In this document: in pieces, positions 39,662 to 48,013 of the stretch
How positions within the stretch are numbered: the first letter of the stretch is position 1
Layout: each line of letters opens with the position of its first letter
Source: Streptomyces sp. H27-C3
GTDB taxonomy: Bacteria > Actinomycetota > Actinomycetes > Streptomycetales > Streptomycetaceae
Reading direction: 5' to 3'
Assembly (NCBI RefSeq): GCF_030063415.1
Contig: NZ_JASITA010000046.1
Coordinates: 1-54,589, forward strand
Length of the DNA stretch: 54,589 bases
Translations under genes and position numbers: made by a program
Notes under the pieces: generated by a model
Seen by the model: only the letters and a program-made list of their open reading frames with translations
Told to the model about the DNA's origin: nothing
Databases searched by the model: none

Positions 39662-40108
39662 GTGCCCAACCAACTCGCCGTCACCCGTGTCCTCACCGAG
39701 GACGTCGTCGGCACCCACATCTGGGACGGCCGGTTCGGCGAATGCCAGACCATGCCCACCGACCGGTACGACGCCGTCGAGGAGGCCATGGCCGCCGTCC
39801 TCGAGCACGTCGCCGGCGCGATCGACTGGCCGCGCCTGCTCGCCGAAGCGTCCTGGCGACACTCCACGCTCCACGAGAAGACCCTCGCCGACGAGAAGCG
39901 GCCCGCCGGCCAGGGCACCTCCTGGGAGTGCCACGCCACCGGCGTGTGCGGCGACTGCCTGCGCCACGCCCTGCTCAGCCCCGAGAAGGGAGCCCACAAC
40001 TGGGAGAAGACCCCCGACGTCCCCCTGACCCGCACCGACGCCGACTGGGCCGGCGTCGTCGCCGAGAACCTGCAGTACCGCCGCGACCTCAGCCAGGTGA
40101 CCCGATGA
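39662..40108 (+). CDS. Hypothetical protein
   Basis: A 148-aa protein from GTG 39662 with AAGGAG upstream. It contains CHATGVCGDCLRHALLSP, a CxxC site, and a C-terminal helix. ATGA overlap with the next gene. About 165 bp without a gene separate it from the Cys-rich protein before it. Confidence 0.55.
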   Translation: MPNQLAVTRVLTEDVVGTHIWDGRFGECQTMPTDRYDAVEEAMAAVLEHVAGAIDWPRLLAEASWRHSTLHEKTLADEKRPAGQGTSWECHATGVCGDCLRHALLSPEKGAHNWEKTPDVPLTRTDADWAGVVAENLQYRRDLSQVTR

Positions 40109-40662
40109 CGACCGCCCTCGCGAACACCGCTGCGACGACCGCCGAGGCGACGATGAACCGGGCGTACGACCTGCTCGAGCAGGCCGACGCCGCACCGGAC
40201 CTCGGCCCCCTCCGCCAGCCCCTCGCCGACCTCCTCGCCTTCCACGCCGCCGTCCCGGCCGTTGAGCACGCCGGCCACCGTTACCTGGTCGGCTACCCCT
40301 ACGCGGACCGCGACGGCGAGCAGTGGGAGATCCTGAACACCGGCACCCACGACGGCAGACCGCTGGCGATCCTTCTGCCCGCCGGGGCCGGCGAGCCCGC
40401 GACGCTCGACGAGATCGTCGACGAGTACGGTCCGCTGCGCCGTATCGCCCACCCGGGCACCAGCCTGCCGACGCCCGAGGAGGCCCTGCCCTACTGGGGG
40501 TCCACGCGCTGGGAGGGGCCCGTCGCCCGCTGCTCCAGCATGAAACACCTGGCCCCCGTCGGCGACGACGGCCTGCTGGACACCCACTCCATCTCCGCTG
40601 GCTTCACCGGCCGGTGCCCCGGCTCAAACACACCGCCGCGGACCGCCCCATGGCCGAAGTGA
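40105..40662 (+). CDS. Hypothetical protein
   Basis: A 185-aa acidic protein. Helical start (TTAEATMNRAYDLLEQADA), then an alternating alpha/beta core (HRYLVGYPYADRDGEQWEIL). Overlaps the next gene by 13 bp. No family is recognised. Confidence 0.5.
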   Translation: MTTALANTAATTAEATMNRAYDLLEQADAAPDLGPLRQPLADLLAFHAAVPAVEHAGHRYLVGYPYADRDGEQWEILNTGTHDGRPLAILLPAGAGEPATLDEIVDEYGPLRRIAHPGTSLPTPEEALPYWGSTRWEGPVARCSSMKHLAPVGDDGLLDTHSISAGFTGRCPGSNTPPRTAPWPK

Positions 40663-40988
40663 CCGCCGGACAGACGGCGTTCGGCGATGCGACGGCCCCG
40701 GTCGCCACGATCCCCGACACCGTGCCGGCGGGCTGCTACTGGTGGACCGACCCGGACGGGGACCTGTGCCTCATGCCCGGCTGTATGGCCCGGGTGCAGG
40801 ATCCCGAAGCCGAGTGCAACTGCGACAAACTCGCCCGCCGCCAGCAGAAGGCCGAGGAGGTCCTGCGCGCCGACCGCGGCCGTCAGGCGTACGCGGACAT
40901 CTGGTGGCAGGCGCTGAGCACTGCGGTGAAGGACCACCCTGACGCCAACGCGATCCTCGCGGACGCCCGCCGCCACGCCGGCCGCTGA
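40650..40988 (+). CDS. Hypothetical protein with Cys cluster
   Basis: A 112-aa protein from ATG 40650. CYWWTDPDGDLCLMPGC and CNCDKLARRQQKAEEVL suggest a metal site followed by a long helix. Function unknown. Confidence 0.5.
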   Translation: MAEVTAGQTAFGDATAPVATIPDTVPAGCYWWTDPDGDLCLMPGCMARVQDPEAECNCDKLARRQQKAEEVLRADRGRQAYADIWWQALSTAVKDHPDANAILADARRHAGR

Positions 40989-41010
40989 CCCGCCTCACCG
41001 TTTGGAGTTG

Positions 41011-41799
41011 ATGACGACCATGGGCGCAGCCCTTCACCTCGCGCACGTCGACCAGCCCACCCCCGGCGAGCGAAACCGGACCAAGGGCAAGGGCGACGGC
41101 GGCGGCGAGACGTTCGCCGACTTCGCCCGGCAGGTCTACGCCGACGAGCGCGCCACCCCGGTTGCCCGCGAGATGCTCCTCGCGTTCGGCTTCGCCACGA
41201 TGGTCGCCCATACCGAGCAGGACGTGAGCGCCGTCTGGTCCACCGTCCGCAGGGCCATGGGCGCCACCCGGACGGGCCGGCACTGGCGCCTGCACGAAGC
41301 GATCGTCGCCGACGCCCCCCGCTACGCCCACGGCAAGTACGAATCCCACCGGGTGTGCGTCGCCCCCCGGCTGCGCCCGCACCCCGACGGCCCCGACGAC
41401 TTCCGCAACAAGCTCGGGATCTGCGGCACCCTCGCCGACTGGGAGCACTACGCGCTCGAGAAGCAGGCCGGCACCGGCTGGTACAAGTTCCACTGGTTCT
41501 GCAAGCGACACCTCGACCATCTCGCCCGCGTCCGTGAGCAGCTGCGCGAGCCCAACGCGAGCGCCCCGGAGCCCGTGCCCAACCGCGGCGGCCTGCTCCC
41601 GGTGTACTTCGACTCGGACTGGCTGGACACTTACCGGCGCCGCCTCGACAGCCCCACGTGGGAGCCGCCGGTCTACGGCATCTCGGCCGACGACTGGCCG
41701 ACCCCGGGCGTCGAGCGGGTGCCGCCCCGGGCGAAGCTGCGCCTGGCCGCCCTGGACGGCACGCTCCTGGTCGAGGCCGGGCCCGGAGACCGCCGGTGA
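41011..41799 (+). CDS. Hypothetical protein
   Basis: A 262-aa protein from ATG 41011; GGAG close upstream. GETFADFARQVYADERATPV and HWFCKRHLDHLARVREQLRE are the most distinctive parts. The C-terminus is rich in Pro and Asp. Overlaps the next gene by GTGA. No family is recognised. Confidence 0.55.
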   Translation: MTTMGAALHLAHVDQPTPGERNRTKGKGDGGGETFADFARQVYADERATPVAREMLLAFGFATMVAHTEQDVSAVWSTVRRAMGATRTGRHWRLHEAIVADAPRYAHGKYESHRVCVAPRLRPHPDGPDDFRNKLGICGTLADWEHYALEKQAGTGWYKFHWFCKRHLDHLARVREQLREPNASAPEPVPNRGGLLPVYFDSDWLDTYRRRLDSPTWEPPVYGISADDWPTPGVERVPPRAKLRLAALDGTLLVEAGPGDRR

Positions 41800-42194
41800 G
41801 CGACGACCTCGACGAGCGCCGGCGGCGCGGCCGCGATGAGAGCCGCCGGCGGCCTACCCGTACGACCTCCCGGCCGGACCCGCAGGCCGAGTCGCCCGGC
41901 TGGGTGCGCACCTTCGTCATCCCGCGGGGCGCGTGCGAGCCGTGCGCTCGGCACCTCCACCACCGGTGCCACGGCGTCGACGTCCTGCGCGCGCCGGTCC
42001 CCGACTGCCCCTGCGACTGCGGGGACCCCCGCGACCCGTTCCTCCTCAACCCCCGGGCGTGGGCCGACCTCGCCCTGCACGCCCCCGACCAGGTGTGGAT
42101 CGCCGCGATGTTCGACCGGCAGCGCGCCGGCGGCCTGCACGCCTGCACCTGGCGCAACGACGAGAGCGGCCTGCGCGCCGCCCGACCCGAATAG
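41796..42194 (+). CDS. Hypothetical Cys-rich protein
   Basis: A 132-aa protein from GTG 41796. Basic N-terminus (RRRRGRDESRRRPTRTTSR) then cysteines in CEPC, HHRCHGVD and CPCDCGDP. Possibly nucleic-acid binding. Coupled to the gene before it; ten bases separate it from the DUF4326 gene. Confidence 0.5.
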   Translation: MSDDLDERRRRGRDESRRRPTRTTSRPDPQAESPGWVRTFVIPRGACEPCARHLHHRCHGVDVLRAPVPDCPCDCGDPRDPFLLNPRAWADLALHAPDQVWIAAMFDRQRAGGLHACTWRNDESGLRAARPE

Positions 42195-42203
42195 GAGAGC
42201 CCC

Positions 42204-42638
42204 ATGGCCGCCGCCATCGCTCCCGCCCGTATCCAACGCAAGCGCACCACAGGCTGGAGGAAGCCCGAAGGCACTGTGTACGTCGGCCGCGGAACCCGCT
42301 GGGGCAACCCGTGCACTCAGATCCGGACGCCCGCCCTCGACGGCTCCGAGTGGGAGCACGAAGGTCGCTCCGGCAAGACCTCCGGCCAGCAGCACGCCTT
42401 CGTCCACCCCGACAAGACCGTCACCTGGCACCTCGTCAAGGACGCCACCCGCGAACAGGCCGTGACCATGTACCGCCGCTGGCACCAGCAGCGGCCCAGC
42501 CTGGCCGAGGCGGCACGCTCCGAACTCCGAGGAAGCGACCTCATGTGCTGGTGCCCGCTGGTGGACGTGGACGGCAAGCCCGTCCCGTGTCACGCAGACG
42601 TGTTGTTGGAGTTGGCGAACCAGGGGGAGCTGAGGTGA
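42204..42638 (+). CDS. DUF4326-family protein
   Basis: A 144-aa protein. The family signature is visible at both ends: RIQRKRTTGWRKPEGTVYVG then RGTRWGNP, and CWCPL followed by CHADVLLELAN. DUF4326 proteins are common in phages and plasmids; their biochemistry is unknown to me. Its last 49 bp overlap, tail to tail, an endonuclease VII relic on the other strand. Confidence 0.85.
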   Translation: MAAAIAPARIQRKRTTGWRKPEGTVYVGRGTRWGNPCTQIRTPALDGSEWEHEGRSGKTSGQQHAFVHPDKTVTWHLVKDATREQAVTMYRRWHQQRPSLAEAARSELRGSDLMCWCPLVDVDGKPVPCHADVLLELANQGELR

Positions 42639-42799
42639 CCGGCGGCGTAGTCGCGCATGCGGTCGAGGATGTCGGGGCTCGCCTCGACCCGGCCGAGGAA
42701 CGTGTTACAGGAAGGGCACAACGCTCCGCGCACCTTGCCGGAATTGTGGCAGTGATCGACGAACAGGTCTCCGGCGACGGGCAGATAGCAGGGCCTCAT
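42590..42799 (-). pseudogene. Endonuclease VII-like fragment
   Basis: A 69-aa piece with FVDHCHNSGKVRGALCPSCN then FLGRVEASPDILDRMRDYAA, the HNH core of phage-type recombination endonuclease VII. The usual N-terminal CxxC half is missing, and upstream in-frame sequence is the neighbouring promoter region. Most likely a 5'-truncated relic. Confidence 0.6.
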
Positions 42800-42841
42800 A
42801 GCTTCTGATCTGCGGTTTTGTTTCCCACGGACTTCCATCTC

Positions 42842-42862
42842 TACAACGTGACGTTGTATAGT
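42842..42862 (+). promoter_or_regulatory. Operator palindrome overlapping a -10 box
   Basis: TACAACGTGACGTTGTA (42842-42858) is a perfect 17-bp palindrome, and TATAGT (42857-42862) overlaps its right edge as a likely -10. A repressor bound here would block the gene at 42911. No good -35 is seen. Confidence 0.6.
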
Positions 42863-42910
42863 TGGGGTGTTGGCGGGGACCGCCCCCACCACCTCACCCA
42901 GGAGGACACC

Positions 42911-43414
42911 GTGGCCACCACGACGGACCCGACCTACACCGCCGGAGACATCGTCCAGGGACGCCCGCGCGAGCACGGGGTGCCCCAGCCGCTCCGCAAC
43001 GGCATCGTCCTCCGCCTCTTCGGCACCGACCCGTCCACCGGCTACCTCGTCTGGTGGTACGGCAAGGGGCCCGCCTCCATGAAGACGGTCTCCCTGATGT
43101 TCGGCCGCGAGCTCACGCGCAGCGGTGTTCTGGAAGACCTCTCCCTGCGGGTGATCACCGGCATCGCACGGGGAGTCGGCCACTTCGACGACGCCCGCCA
43201 GGTCGGCTACAAGGCCGCGAACCTCCGCCTGCGCAAGATGGTCATCCGTATCCAGGAAGTCCCAACCGACTGGCACATCGACCACCGCTGCTGCCTCGAG
43301 TGCGGCAACGACGAACCCACGGTCCAGCTGAAGGCCGTGACCCACACCAGGACCGGCCAGCAGGCCCTCGCCTGCGACCGGCACATCGAGCAGGTCGCCG
43401 CCGCCCTCGGCTGA
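42911..43414 (+). CDS. Hypothetical protein
   Basis: A 167-aa protein. GGAGG lies 5 nt before GTG 42911. Beta-rich N-terminus (NGIVLRLFGTDPSTGYLVWW) and Cys/His pairs near the end (HRCCLECGN, CDRHIEQV) suggest a zinc site. The palindrome at 42842 indicates tight control. No family is recognised. Confidence 0.6.
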   Translation: MATTTDPTYTAGDIVQGRPREHGVPQPLRNGIVLRLFGTDPSTGYLVWWYGKGPASMKTVSLMFGRELTRSGVLEDLSLRVITGIARGVGHFDDARQVGYKAANLRLRKMVIRIQEVPTDWHIDHRCCLECGNDEPTVQLKAVTHTRTGQQALACDRHIEQVAAALG

Positions 43415-43487
43415 CCTACCGCCCCCTGACGCCTCGCCCCGGCACACCGCCGGAGGCGGGGCGGCAGCCGTTCTTCAGGAGACGCCC

Positions 43488-43703
43488 GTGCCCACTGCCG
43501 ACGACGACCAGACGTCCCTGCCCATCCCCGTCACCCGCTACCGCCCCGTGGTCAAGTGCGCAGACTGCAAGGCGCTGCTGACCGACTCGGTCTCCCGGCG
43601 CTGGGGCCGCGGCCCCGACTGCCGCGCGGCCCTGCACTCCGCTCCCGACCCCGGCCGGTTCGCCGCGGAACAGGACGCCTTCCCCGACGCCGACGAACCG
43701 TAG
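43488..43703 (+). CDS. Small zinc-ribbon protein, DUF6011-like
   Basis: A 71-aa protein from GTG 43488. VVKCADCKALLTDSVSRRWG then RGPDCRAAL is the pattern of DUF6011-type ribbons, with three visible Cys ligands. The rest is acidic. Function unknown. Confidence 0.6.
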   Translation: MPTADDDQTSLPIPVTRYRPVVKCADCKALLTDSVSRRWGRGPDCRAALHSAPDPGRFAAEQDAFPDADEP

Positions 43704-43910
43704 GTGATGCGGCGAGTACTAAGGGGCGGCACGTTCACCCCCCGCGTACACTCGGAGCCGGCGGTGCACGACCGCCTGGTATCCGTGAGGGGACCGCAGG
43801 CCCACGCCAGGTCCCCAGTTCCGGCAAGTCGTCTCTGACGCATCGTGCGAAGTCCAGCGTCCGCTCTGAGCGGTACGCGCGTGGGGCGTACCAGCATGGA
43901 GTGAAAGCTG
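43704..43910. other. Intergenic stretch upstream of the 428-aa gene
   Basis: About 200 bp with no supported gene. It is less GC-rich than its surroundings and probably carries the promoter and leader of the next gene. I checked for tRNA and riboswitch signatures and found none convincing. Confidence 0.4.
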
Positions 43911-45197
43911 ATGTCGAAGAACCGTGCCCGCGACCGGGCCGCCCGCGCCGCGATGAACGAATCCGGCGCCTTCCGTACCCGGGCCGTCCGCCAGGTCGAC
44001 ACCACCGGGCAGAGCCGGGAGTACCCCGTCCGCCTGGTCGACGCCGACGGGCAGAGCTGGTACCTCAACTCCGGGCAGACCAACGCCTACGGCACCCGGG
44101 CCCTCCACTACAGCGAGACCCGCACGTACGAGCAGATCGTCGAGGAGACCGGCCCCGTCCGGCACATCGACATCCCCGCCGACGGCGACACCGAGGCCAT
44201 CCGCCAGGCGCTGCAGCAGGCCGGCCCGAAGGCGCTCGCCACGCTCACGGCCGCGCTGTACGCCGCGGCGACGGCCTGCGAGCACGCCACCGGCCGGCCC
44301 GAGGACCTGGTGGCCGGCCGCCCCGGCTCCACGGAGTCCACCATCGTCCTCGGCATGACCCTGGATGTCGGCCCCGAGGTGCCGCTCACGTCGGTGGACG
44401 CCGCCGCGCTCGAGGTGGTGGCCGGGATCCTGACCCGCTGGGTGACCGGCGAGACGGTGGTGGAACTCGCCGAGACGCTCGCCTGGACGCTGGGCCCGGT
44501 CGTCGACGAGCTCGGCTGGATGGGCATCACCGACCCGTGGGCCCGCCGGCACCTGGCCCCGTACGCGAGCTGGGTCACCGGGCACAGCGACAACCCGGTG
44601 GGCGCCCTGCGCGCCCGCGCCGCCGGCGACCTGCTCGACGAGGACGATGACCCCGTCGACCTGGCCGCCCAGACGATCGCCTCGACCGCCTTCCTCTTCG
44701 ACGCCTCCATCCCCGTCGAGCCGGACCCCAGCCTGGTCGGCGACGCCACCATGGAGCAGCTCCTCGCCGCCCTGGTCGCGCGCAACCTGCACACCCTGGA
44801 GCGCGACGGCACGGAGTACGACGCCCGCGCGGACGTCTTCGTCCTGCCGCCCGCGTCGCTGGGCCGCCCCGGCGACGCCCCGCCCGGCTGGCGCAACGTC
44901 AACGCCCTGGTGCTGGTCACCGCCCGCCGACCCTGGGAACTGGACGACGAGGACCAGCGCGTCATCACCGACGCCTACCGGGCCGCGGCCACCGCGCTCA
45001 ACCGGCACTGGCCGGGCCTTCCCCAAGAGGCACAGCACGCGGCCCTGAGCCTGGACATGCTGGCATCACTCCGCGGCAAGTTCACCGCCGACGCCGTACG
45101 GGAGCTGTTCCACGACCTGGTCCAGGACGCCGTCCACCACACCTACACCCTGGGCGCCGACCCGGAGTTGGAGCCGGGGGCCGGCGAGCGCCTGTAG
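43911..45197 (+). CDS. Hypothetical protein
   Basis: A 428-aa acidic protein from ATG 43911 with GGAGTGAAAG upstream. Basic N-terminus (SKNRARDRAARAAMNESG), a beta-type segment (YPVRLVDADGQSWYLNSG), then a mainly helical body with LAALVARNLHTLERDGTEYD. No family is recognised. An inverted repeat (GGCGGG/CCCGCC, 45213-45234) may terminate it. Confidence 0.6.
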   Translation: MSKNRARDRAARAAMNESGAFRTRAVRQVDTTGQSREYPVRLVDADGQSWYLNSGQTNAYGTRALHYSETRTYEQIVEETGPVRHIDIPADGDTEAIRQALQQAGPKALATLTAALYAAATACEHATGRPEDLVAGRPGSTESTIVLGMTLDVGPEVPLTSVDAAALEVVAGILTRWVTGETVVELAETLAWTLGPVVDELGWMGITDPWARRHLAPYASWVTGHSDNPVGALRARAAGDLLDEDDDPVDLAAQTIASTAFLFDASIPVEPDPSLVGDATMEQLLAALVARNLHTLERDGTEYDARADVFVLPPASLGRPGDAPPGWRNVNALVLVTARRPWELDDEDQRVITDAYRAAATALNRHWPGLPQEAQHAALSLDMLASLRGKFTADAVRELFHDLVQDAVHHTYTLGADPELEPGAGERL

Positions 45198-45257
45198 CCG
45201 GGCAGGCGGGGCGGCCTTCTGGGCTGTCCCGCCGCCGGCGGCCGATACCCTCGCTCC

Positions 45258-46010
45258 ATGGCGCCCAAGAACCGCTCCGCCCGCATCCGCAAGCTGGCCT
45301 CCGCCCTCTCCGAGCAGTTCGGGCTCGAGTACAGCAAGCACGAGTGGATCGAGGCCGAGTACGACGACCGTCGCGCCGAGTGGACCCTGTCGTGGACCGA
45401 CGGCCCCTCCCTCGCGCAGGTCACCCGGGCGGCCCGGGCAGCCGACAAGGAAGCCGTCGAAGGAGTGCGCTACGAGCGGCGCTACTCCCAGCAGGCGTAC
45501 GCCCTCGGCGCGATCGGCTGGGCCCTGGCGGGGGCGGACCTGCAGGGCGGCAACGGGTGGTGGGCCGTCAGCCGGGTGGAAGAGCACCTCGCGAAGGTCA
45601 AGAACCCAGGCCGGCCCAAGGCCAGCCGGGAGACCGACATGGTGGAGCGCCTGATCACGGCCGCCGACAAGGGCCGCGGCCGCAACTACGCGGAGGGCTC
45701 GGAGATCTGCGGCCTCGTCGACAAGCGGGGGCTGGCCTGGCTCCTCATCCCGGCCGGCAAGCCCGACGAGCGGCTGCCGCTGGCCCCGCTGGAGGTCCTC
45801 ACCGCCCGCTACGCCCGGGGCGAGAAGCAGCGGGCGTGGTGGGAGCACCTGACCCCGCTCACCGAACTGGAAGCCTTCGCCGCCGTGCAGGCCGACCCGG
45901 AGGCCCCGGCCGAGGCCGTCGCCGCGGTCCTCGAGCTCGTCCCCGACGTGCACGCAGCGATCGACGCCGCGGTGGCCGACCTGCGTACCCGGGTCTCCAT
46001 CAACAGCTGA
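45258..46010 (+). CDS. Hypothetical protein
   Basis: A 250-aa protein from ATG 45258. Basic helical N-terminus (PKNRSARIRKLASALSEQFG), GRPKASRETDMVERLITAAD in the middle and an acidic C-terminal helix. No family is recognised. It converges on the interrupted 90-aa gene. Confidence 0.55.
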   Translation: MAPKNRSARIRKLASALSEQFGLEYSKHEWIEAEYDDRRAEWTLSWTDGPSLAQVTRAARAADKEAVEGVRYERRYSQQAYALGAIGWALAGADLQGGNGWWAVSRVEEHLAKVKNPGRPKASRETDMVERLITAADKGRGRNYAEGSEICGLVDKRGLAWLLIPAGKPDERLPLAPLEVLTARYARGEKQRAWWEHLTPLTELEAFAAVQADPEAPAEAVAAVLELVPDVHAAIDAAVADLRTRVSINS

Positions 46011-46146
46011 CCGCGGGCCGGCGTCAGCTCTGCCGGGCACCGGGGTAGCCGGGTACGTCCTGGTGCTGGGAGGACCTGCTGACCATCCAGGCCAGCTGCT
46101 TGGCCGCGGCCGCCGGGTCGCCGTCCTCGAGCTTGGCCATCGCGTA

Positions 46147-46199
46147 GGCCCAGTTCTCGTATAGCTACGGCCACCAGACAAGTAACAATGAGTAACCAT
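46147..46199 (+). repeat. Left inverted repeat of the Tn3 derivative
   Basis: Starts GGCCCAGTTCTCGTATAG and has GACAAGTAAC at positions 31-40, exactly where the 11.4-kb element has the same ten bases. Confidence 0.9.
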
Positions 46200-46226
46200 T
46201 GTCGCTGTCCGTGTCGGTCGGGGCCG

Positions 46227-46787
46227 TCAGCCCCAGAGGCTTTCTGAGTCCCATTCGTGGCTCGCACGGTTGACGAGGCGGGCCATGGATTCCGGGGCGG
46301 GCTGCCAGTCGCGGGTTACGCGCCGCGCCTCGGTGGCGAGCCGGGTCAGCGCGCGTTCCCAGGAGAGCACGTCGTCGTCGTTGAGGAGTTGCTCGGCCCG
46401 GCGGCTCACAATGCGACGGTGCAGATGGTGGGCGAGGTCGGGGCGCACTTCGGGGTAATCGCCGCTGTCGTCGCCGGGCCAGGGCAGCCAGGTCCGCCGA
46501 TAGACCCATCCTTCGCAGAACACACAGTGGGCGAGCTGAATGGCGTGCAGCGGGGCGCGGACCGCGACGGGCATGGGCAGCGGCCGGTACACGGCGAGGG
46601 TGCCGCGGTGTCGGCAGTCGGGGTTGCGCCAGGTGCTTGGGCCCGCGCCCATCCGGCAGAACAGCTCGTCCAGCGGCATTTTCGGCGGCTCCGTCACGGC
46701 CAACGGGCTCTCGCACCAGGGCAGGACGTCGCGCCACCACCAGATGATCCGGCTGTTCCACAGCCGATGACGGATTCGTTTCATCAT
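46227..46787 (-). CDS. Hypothetical passenger protein of the Tn3 derivative
   Basis: A 186-aa protein starting two bases after the ssb fragment stop. Trp-rich basic N-terminus (IRHRLWNSRIIWWWRDVLPW) and Cys/His in CRHRG and CVFC. Helical C-terminus with VLSWERALTRLATEARRV. No family is recognised. Its frame is intact, so the deletion in the element did not reach it. Confidence 0.55.
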   Translation of the reverse strand: MMKRIRHRLWNSRIIWWWRDVLPWCESPLAVTEPPKMPLDELFCRMGAGPSTWRNPDCRHRGTLAVYRPLPMPVAVRAPLHAIQLAHCVFCEGWVYRRTWLPWPGDDSGDYPEVRPDLAHHLHRRIVSRRAEQLLNDDDVLSWERALTRLATEARRVTRDWQPAPESMARLVNRASHEWDSESLWG

Positions 46788-46789
46788 GG

Positions 46790-47065
46790 TCAGAACGGGT
46801 GGGTCTCGGCGGGGACCGCTGGCTGGGCCTGACCGGTGTCCGCGGTGGCGGAGCGGGGTGTGGGGGCGGCGCCACCGGGGCGGTAGGTCTTGGTGACGGC
46901 CGCCTTCGCGTACGTCAGGGAGACGGCGATCTCCTCGGCGTCGATCTCGACGACGGTCCGGCGGATGCCTTCCTTGTCGTCGAAGGTGCGCTGCTTGAGG
47001 CGGCCGGTGACGATGACCCGGGCACCCTTGGTCAGGGACTGGGCGGCGTTCTCTGCGGCCTGGGA
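46790..47065 (-). pseudogene. ssb: C-terminal fragment of single-stranded DNA-binding protein
   Basis: The frame reads SLTKGARVIVTGRLKQRTFD, then KEGIRRTVVEIDAEEIAVSL and a Pro/Ala-rich tail ending in VPAETHPF. This is the second half of the SSB OB-fold and a tail, without the N-terminal half or a start codon. It abuts the transposase fragment at about 47060, so the element fused two genes by internal deletion. Confidence 0.8.
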
Positions 47066-47385
47066 TTCTCCTGGTCTTCCTCGGTGTTCGCCCGGAAGCC
47101 GAAGGCGTCACGGATCTCCGTCCGGTGGCGGGTGGCCGCCCGGCCCTGCCAGTCGTACCCTGCCCACTCGTGGGCCGGCACCTTCACCTGCTGGGCCACA
47201 TACGCCACCGCGGCGGCCGGGACTTCCCCGTCGGTCTCTGGGAAACGGGCCTCCATATCGAAGAACTTCAGCAGCATAACGAAGCCCAGCCTGTTCGCTC
47301 CGGATTTGTTCCGCAGCCGCTTCATGTCGTCTTCGAGGAGTGTCCAGACCTCGATGAGCTCTTCTGGTTCCCAGTCCTGACGCAC
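47032..47385 (-). pseudogene. N-terminal fragment of a Tn3-family transposase
   Basis: Starts at GTG 47385 with AAGGAG upstream. The 117 residues resemble the N-terminus of the larger transposase in this window: KRLRNKSGANRLGFVMLLKF then FFDMEARFPETDGEVPA, and RTEIRDAFGFRANTEEDQE. The true homology ends near 47060; the last residues are read out of frame from the ssb fragment. Confidence 0.85.
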
Positions 47386-47472
47386 CCTTGCTCCTTCAGT
47401 CAGCCAAATGGATCACCACATCGTGGCGACCCGTCAGCAGAAGCGGAGTCGGCGAATCCAAACCGAGGCCAG

Positions 47473-47525
47473 ATGGTTACTCAGCGTTACTTGTCTGATG
47501 GCCGTAGCTATACGAGAACTGGGCC
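47473..47525 (-). repeat. Right inverted repeat of the Tn3 derivative
   Basis: Reverse complement of 46147-46199 with three mismatches. The transposase fragment starts 88 bp inside it. Confidence 0.9.
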
Positions 47526-48013
47526 GCGTAGCCGTAGGCGTACCCGGCCATGCGGCTCAGGACAGGGTCGACCGTTTCGGTGCTGAAGTCCCGCAGGAAG
47601 GCGAAGTACCTCTCCAGGTCCGCACGCAGCTCGGGCACTGCGGGGCTCTCGCCTGCCGGTATGTCGTCGTTCTTGGTCATCCGCCGAGGGTAGGGCCTGG
47701 GCCCAGAGCGTCAGGCACCGGCTGGCGCGCGCCCCGGGAGCGCTGGCCCGGGTACCTGTGCGCCCGGCTGGAAGCCTCCGGCGTACGAGCGCGATGTCAG
47801 TGGCACCCGCTACGGTGGAGCCCGCACCACAACGGCATGCCGCGAACCGCCGTTTCCGCTGCTTCCCCGCGCCCACGCCGCACGGGGCAGCGCCGCCGGA
47901 CAAGGATCGACATCGGATCCCGCGCAGCACCACCTGAAGTACCTTGCCTGTCCGGCTGCGAGCACCTCACGCGACGTCCGGCGGGAAGCGTGGGCCCCGC
48001 TGTGGAGACGACC

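Larger units (their letters stand above)
46147..47525. mobile_element. Deleted, non-autonomous Tn3-family element (1379 bp)
   Basis: The ends are 53-bp inverted repeats (50/53 identical, outer bases GGCCCAG), flanked by the direct repeat GCGTA at 46142-46146 and 47526-47530. Inside, from right to left: a 5' transposase fragment, the 3' end of an ssb gene and an intact small gene. The transposase catalytic region and any resolvase are missing, so mobility would need a transposase supplied in trans, or the deletion came after insertion. Confidence 0.92.
46024..47680 (-). pseudogene. 90-aa gene split by the Tn3 derivative
   Basis: The 5' part (47680-47526) and 3' part (46146-46024) are separated by the element. 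Removing 46147-47525 and one copy of GCGTA restores an unbroken 90-codon frame: MTKNDDIPAGESPAVPELRA at the start, GYAYGYAMAKLEDGDPAAAA across the join, and QHQDVPGYPGARQS at the end. The exact in-frame repair proves a recent insertion. Product unknown. Confidence 0.9.

Noticed and set aside
43704..43910. tRNA or riboswitch in the intergenic stretch
   Set aside because: Segments such as CCCCAGTTCCGGC looked T-arm-like, but no acceptor stem, anticodon arm or known riboswitch core could be assembled.
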